Assembly: GCA_964058845.1 (NCBI GenBank)
Contig: CAXKVR010000046.1
Coordinates: 248,001 to 312,000 of the forward strand
Reading direction: 5' to 3'
Length of the DNA stretch: 64,000 bases
Source of the DNA: Carex sylvatica
Taxonomy: Eukaryota > Streptophyta > Magnoliopsida > Poales > Cyperaceae
Part shown: one piece after another, positions 61,381 through 64,000 of the stretch
How the letters are laid out: each line of letters begins with the position of its first letter
Numbering within the stretch: the stretch's first letter is position 1
Program-made: the position numbers and the translations under genes
Notes under the pieces: generated by a model
Seen by the model: only the letters and a program-made list of their open reading frames with translations
What the model was told of the DNA's origin: nothing
The model's database searches: none

Positions 61381-61784
61381 CCTCAACTTTGTTTTTGATC
61401 TTGAAATCCACTTGTGGATTTGTGTAATTGTGTGGAGTCTCACCATGTGAAATGTAATGTGTATTCCAAAGCAAACAATGTAAACAACCAACATTGGAAA
61501 CAACATCTTGTCCCTTCATGTTGATTGCACGTGCTTTAGCATCAGATTGTTCTATCTTTCATCTCATGCATAGAAGAGAGCAGAGAAAAAAATAATAATA
61601 ATGGTTTAGTTGTGTGATCTCAATGATTGGATATTTGGATAACTTCCATCCATTCATGTGGGGATAACATGATAAAATATTCCAATTAGTGTGAAGCATA
61701 GGGGTTTACTACAAATTTTCCCCGCTAATAACTTGCCATATTTTTCTAGAAATAATAAGGTCTCATGCTTGTAATATATATATA

Positions 61785-62160
61785 TTACAGATCGACCTGC
61801 CATATAGATTCTTATCTCTATTTCAAACATTATTCAAATAAATTAATCTGAACTATTAAACATGATCTTAATATGAAAATGTACATAGAAGAAAATTGGT
61901 ATTTTCTTTAGAATTATTTTGATTATTTTTTAAATAAATAAAAAATTCGTGTTTGAGGATGATCCGTAATTTTTAGATGAAGTGATATTCTGTTTAGTTA
62001 AAAAAATAGGAAAAAAATTCTGAATACTTATAAAGTACATTTTCATACGTATGGAGGTCTTGATTACTGATTAAAATCAGCAATTTGAAATTTGAAAATA
62101 TAGATATATATTAGTTCGGAGTACGATGTTGATCCATAAAATGCATATTACAATAACCTC
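61785..62160. mobile_element. Degraded fold-back element R
   Basis: Left arm GAACTATTAAACATGATCTT and GTACATAGAAGAAAATTGG, right arm GTACATTTTCATACGTATGG and GAAATTTGAAAATATAGATA. The arms are cassette-derived but heavily changed; ends approximate. Confidence 0.5.
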
Positions 62161-63690
62161 ACTCTTGATATCAACAAGAGATTATTCAATTAATTTTGAA
62201 ACTACTGATTTTTCATACGGAAAACATTAATTAATTTGTGGATCAAAACCTAGTTCTTAATAATTTATCTTATTTAAAATAACACCCAAAGAGTTATCAA
62301 ATGCATAACCAAATACAAGTCAGATTTGATCCGAAGAGTTTTTTCACAATTAACTTCAACCGCTTAGTTAGTAAGTAAATTAGTAAAAAAATATATATAT
62401 ATATGTGGGTAGCCTTACAAATTGGAAAATAAATTAAAGGTCTCATGATTGCTACACAACGAGCAAAATATGTCAATTATGACATCTTAACTAATATAAA
62501 GGTGAAGCAAGAAATTAAATGAGGACATATTATTTACTTTATTAAGAAATTCAAGTGTGATAAAATTTTAAGGTTAAGGCCGTATGATCATTAATGAGTT
62601 CTAGTTGTACTATCAATTTTTTTTTATAAGAACAAGTTTAGTCTTTAATTTAGTAATCAAATTTGTTTAAATCGTACAAATATATAGAAAATAAGATCTA
62701 TATATCATTAAACAAACAAAAATTAATAACTAAAAAATGCAATTAAATGGTATTAATAATTAGAGATGGAATTGAATAAATTAAGTAAATATTCAAGATA
62801 GTTGAAATATTAATTAGAAATTACAAACATAGATGGCAAAAAGAATAGGCGGCAGGTAGCTAACAGTATAAAATTATTAGTAGAGATAACATGGTTCGTT
62901 CTCTAAAGACCAATAAATAAGTAGTCGAGATAAAATCATAATATTCAGGAAGCAAATATACCTGAACGGAGAAGAAAAACAAAATGGCAATATTTTTTGG
63001 AAAGCACAAAAGATTTTAATTTATATGTTTGGACTAATCTAGAAATTAAGTAGTACTTTCAGCGAAAATTATATGAAAAATAAAGACAGAGAACCAAATA
63101 AGGTGAAATTATTGGGTGATTTTGGAAATGTGGTGATAATAAAGTTGGAAGAGGACTTGAAGTTTTCAAACTCTTTCTTTTACATTAATATTATTAATTA
63201 GCTGTTCTGAATTTTATTTATGAAAGACTTTATGTTAATTTATAATATAAATATAAAAAAAAAAAAATCTAGCTGTCGAACCATATGTGTTAGGAACAAT
63301 TCTTGGAAAAGACAACAAAAAGAAAAATTAATTGGCGTTACGGATGAATAATGATTTTTGTTTTTGTTTTTGTTTTTGATGAATAATGATTAGAAACACA
63401 ATAAAACAAGAGATTGCATGGTGACAAATTACTAAAGGTGGGGTTACATAGCCAGGTTTTTATGCTAATTATTACAACTAGGCGACAATAGAAACAACCA
63501 ACTTTATATAATGAGAAAAATCAAATGAGGATCGCTTGCAATATTTTCTATAGAGAAAAAAAAATCACGTGCCTCCTACAACTTATTTTCCACACTGCTA
63601 ACTTGATCGAGATTTAATACTTGTCGTATCTGTCAAGAGAATTTTACCAAGAAAATAATCATTGAAATTAATTTAAGTGCGTAACAATTA
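62161..63690. other. Intergenic DNA, no gene seen
   Basis: Very AT-rich, with a (TA)n run near 62390-62404. A GATGAATAATGATT phrase is duplicated around a TTTTTG repeat near 63344-63391. No coding character. Confidence 0.45.
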
Positions 63691-63693
63691 CAA

Positions 63694-64000
63694 GAGTAGT
63701 AAGGCTATTGTGCTCCATGAAATAAAATAAAGGGTATGTTTTATTTTATGTATTTTGAAATAAGTTTAAAAAGTTAACATGTACTGTTGAACACGACCTT
63801 TATATTGAAAAGAAAATACTATTTTTGGGAAAATTTTAAAAATATTATTTTTTAGAAAATTATGAACTATAAAAAGACAGTGATTTAAAAATAAATCTAA
63901 AAGAATAATAAAAAATTTCAAAAAAATGTAATAGTTGGTCTCCCAACACAATTTACATAAAAATTAGGTTGGATAGTTCAAATCAGTTGTTTAAACTATA
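63694..64000. mobile_element. Fold-back element S, cut by the window end
   Basis: Starts GAGTAGTAAGGCTATTGTGC (like H and P), with arms ATTTTAAAAATATTATTTTTTAG and AAATCTAAAAGAATAATAAAAA and the cassette GTTGGTCTCCCAACACA on the right. The right end lies beyond 64000. Confidence 0.6.

Overview
This is plant nuclear DNA. It is strongly AT-rich, full of (TA)n tracts and short palindromic runs (GATCGATC, GCATGCATGC, TAGCTAGC), and it carries plant-type Copia, L1, CACTA, hAT, PIF/Harbinger and Mutator-like elements. The host genes are also plant-specific: a gibberellin 3-oxidase and a TED7-like secondary-wall protein. The N-terminus of the gibberellin 3-oxidase (a P-E-S-H-A-W / D-H-P-x-V-D stretch) resembles monocot homologues, so an AT-rich non-grass monocot is my best guess. 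That is a weak inference and the species is not determined.

The window is gene-poor and transposon-rich. I support three host genes. A small secreted Cys-containing peptide lies at 2579-2827 (-). A TED7-like proline-rich single-pass membrane protein lies at 19859-20575 (+). A two-exon gibberellin 3-beta-dioxygenase lies at 36816-38036 (-); its splice junction, catalytic residues and TATA box can all be read.

Layout. 0-6 kb: intergenic DNA, the small peptide gene, a PIF/Harbinger (Tourist) element, an AT-rich inverted repeat and the first fold-back element. 6.1-8.6 kb: the 3' end of a CACTA transposon with a seven-exon Ulp1 (C48) protease pseudogene, cut at 8587 by a Ty1-copia retrotransposon (8587-~17797) whose gag-pol has decayed and whose 3' LTR is truncated. 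18-21 kb: intergenic DNA and the TED7-like gene. 21.5-22.7 kb: a hAT element with a fold-back element nested inside. 25-33 kb: microsatellites, a tRNA-like/SINE-like segment and fold-back elements, one interrupted by a 1.6 kb insertion. 34-38 kb: an LTR-like remnant and the GA3ox gene. 40.4-43.7 kb: six consecutive fold-back elements, one interrupted by a 5'-truncated LINE. 43.8-50.4 kb: a Tourist-like element, two solo LTRs of one family in opposite orientations, and more fold-backs. 50.46-57.24 kb: an apparently full-length but mutated L1 LINE with a 15-bp target duplication. 57-64 kb: AT-rich intergenic DNA with degraded fold-backs.

The most striking feature is a large group (about 20 whole or partial copies) of roughly 400-bp fold-back elements. 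They share an internal sequence cassette but have different ends. Copies outside (TA)n tracts have clear 9-10 bp target duplications, which points to Mutator-like mobilisation. They act both as insertions into older elements and as targets for later ones, so an insertion order can be read directly. The three host genes do not appear to form a functional unit.
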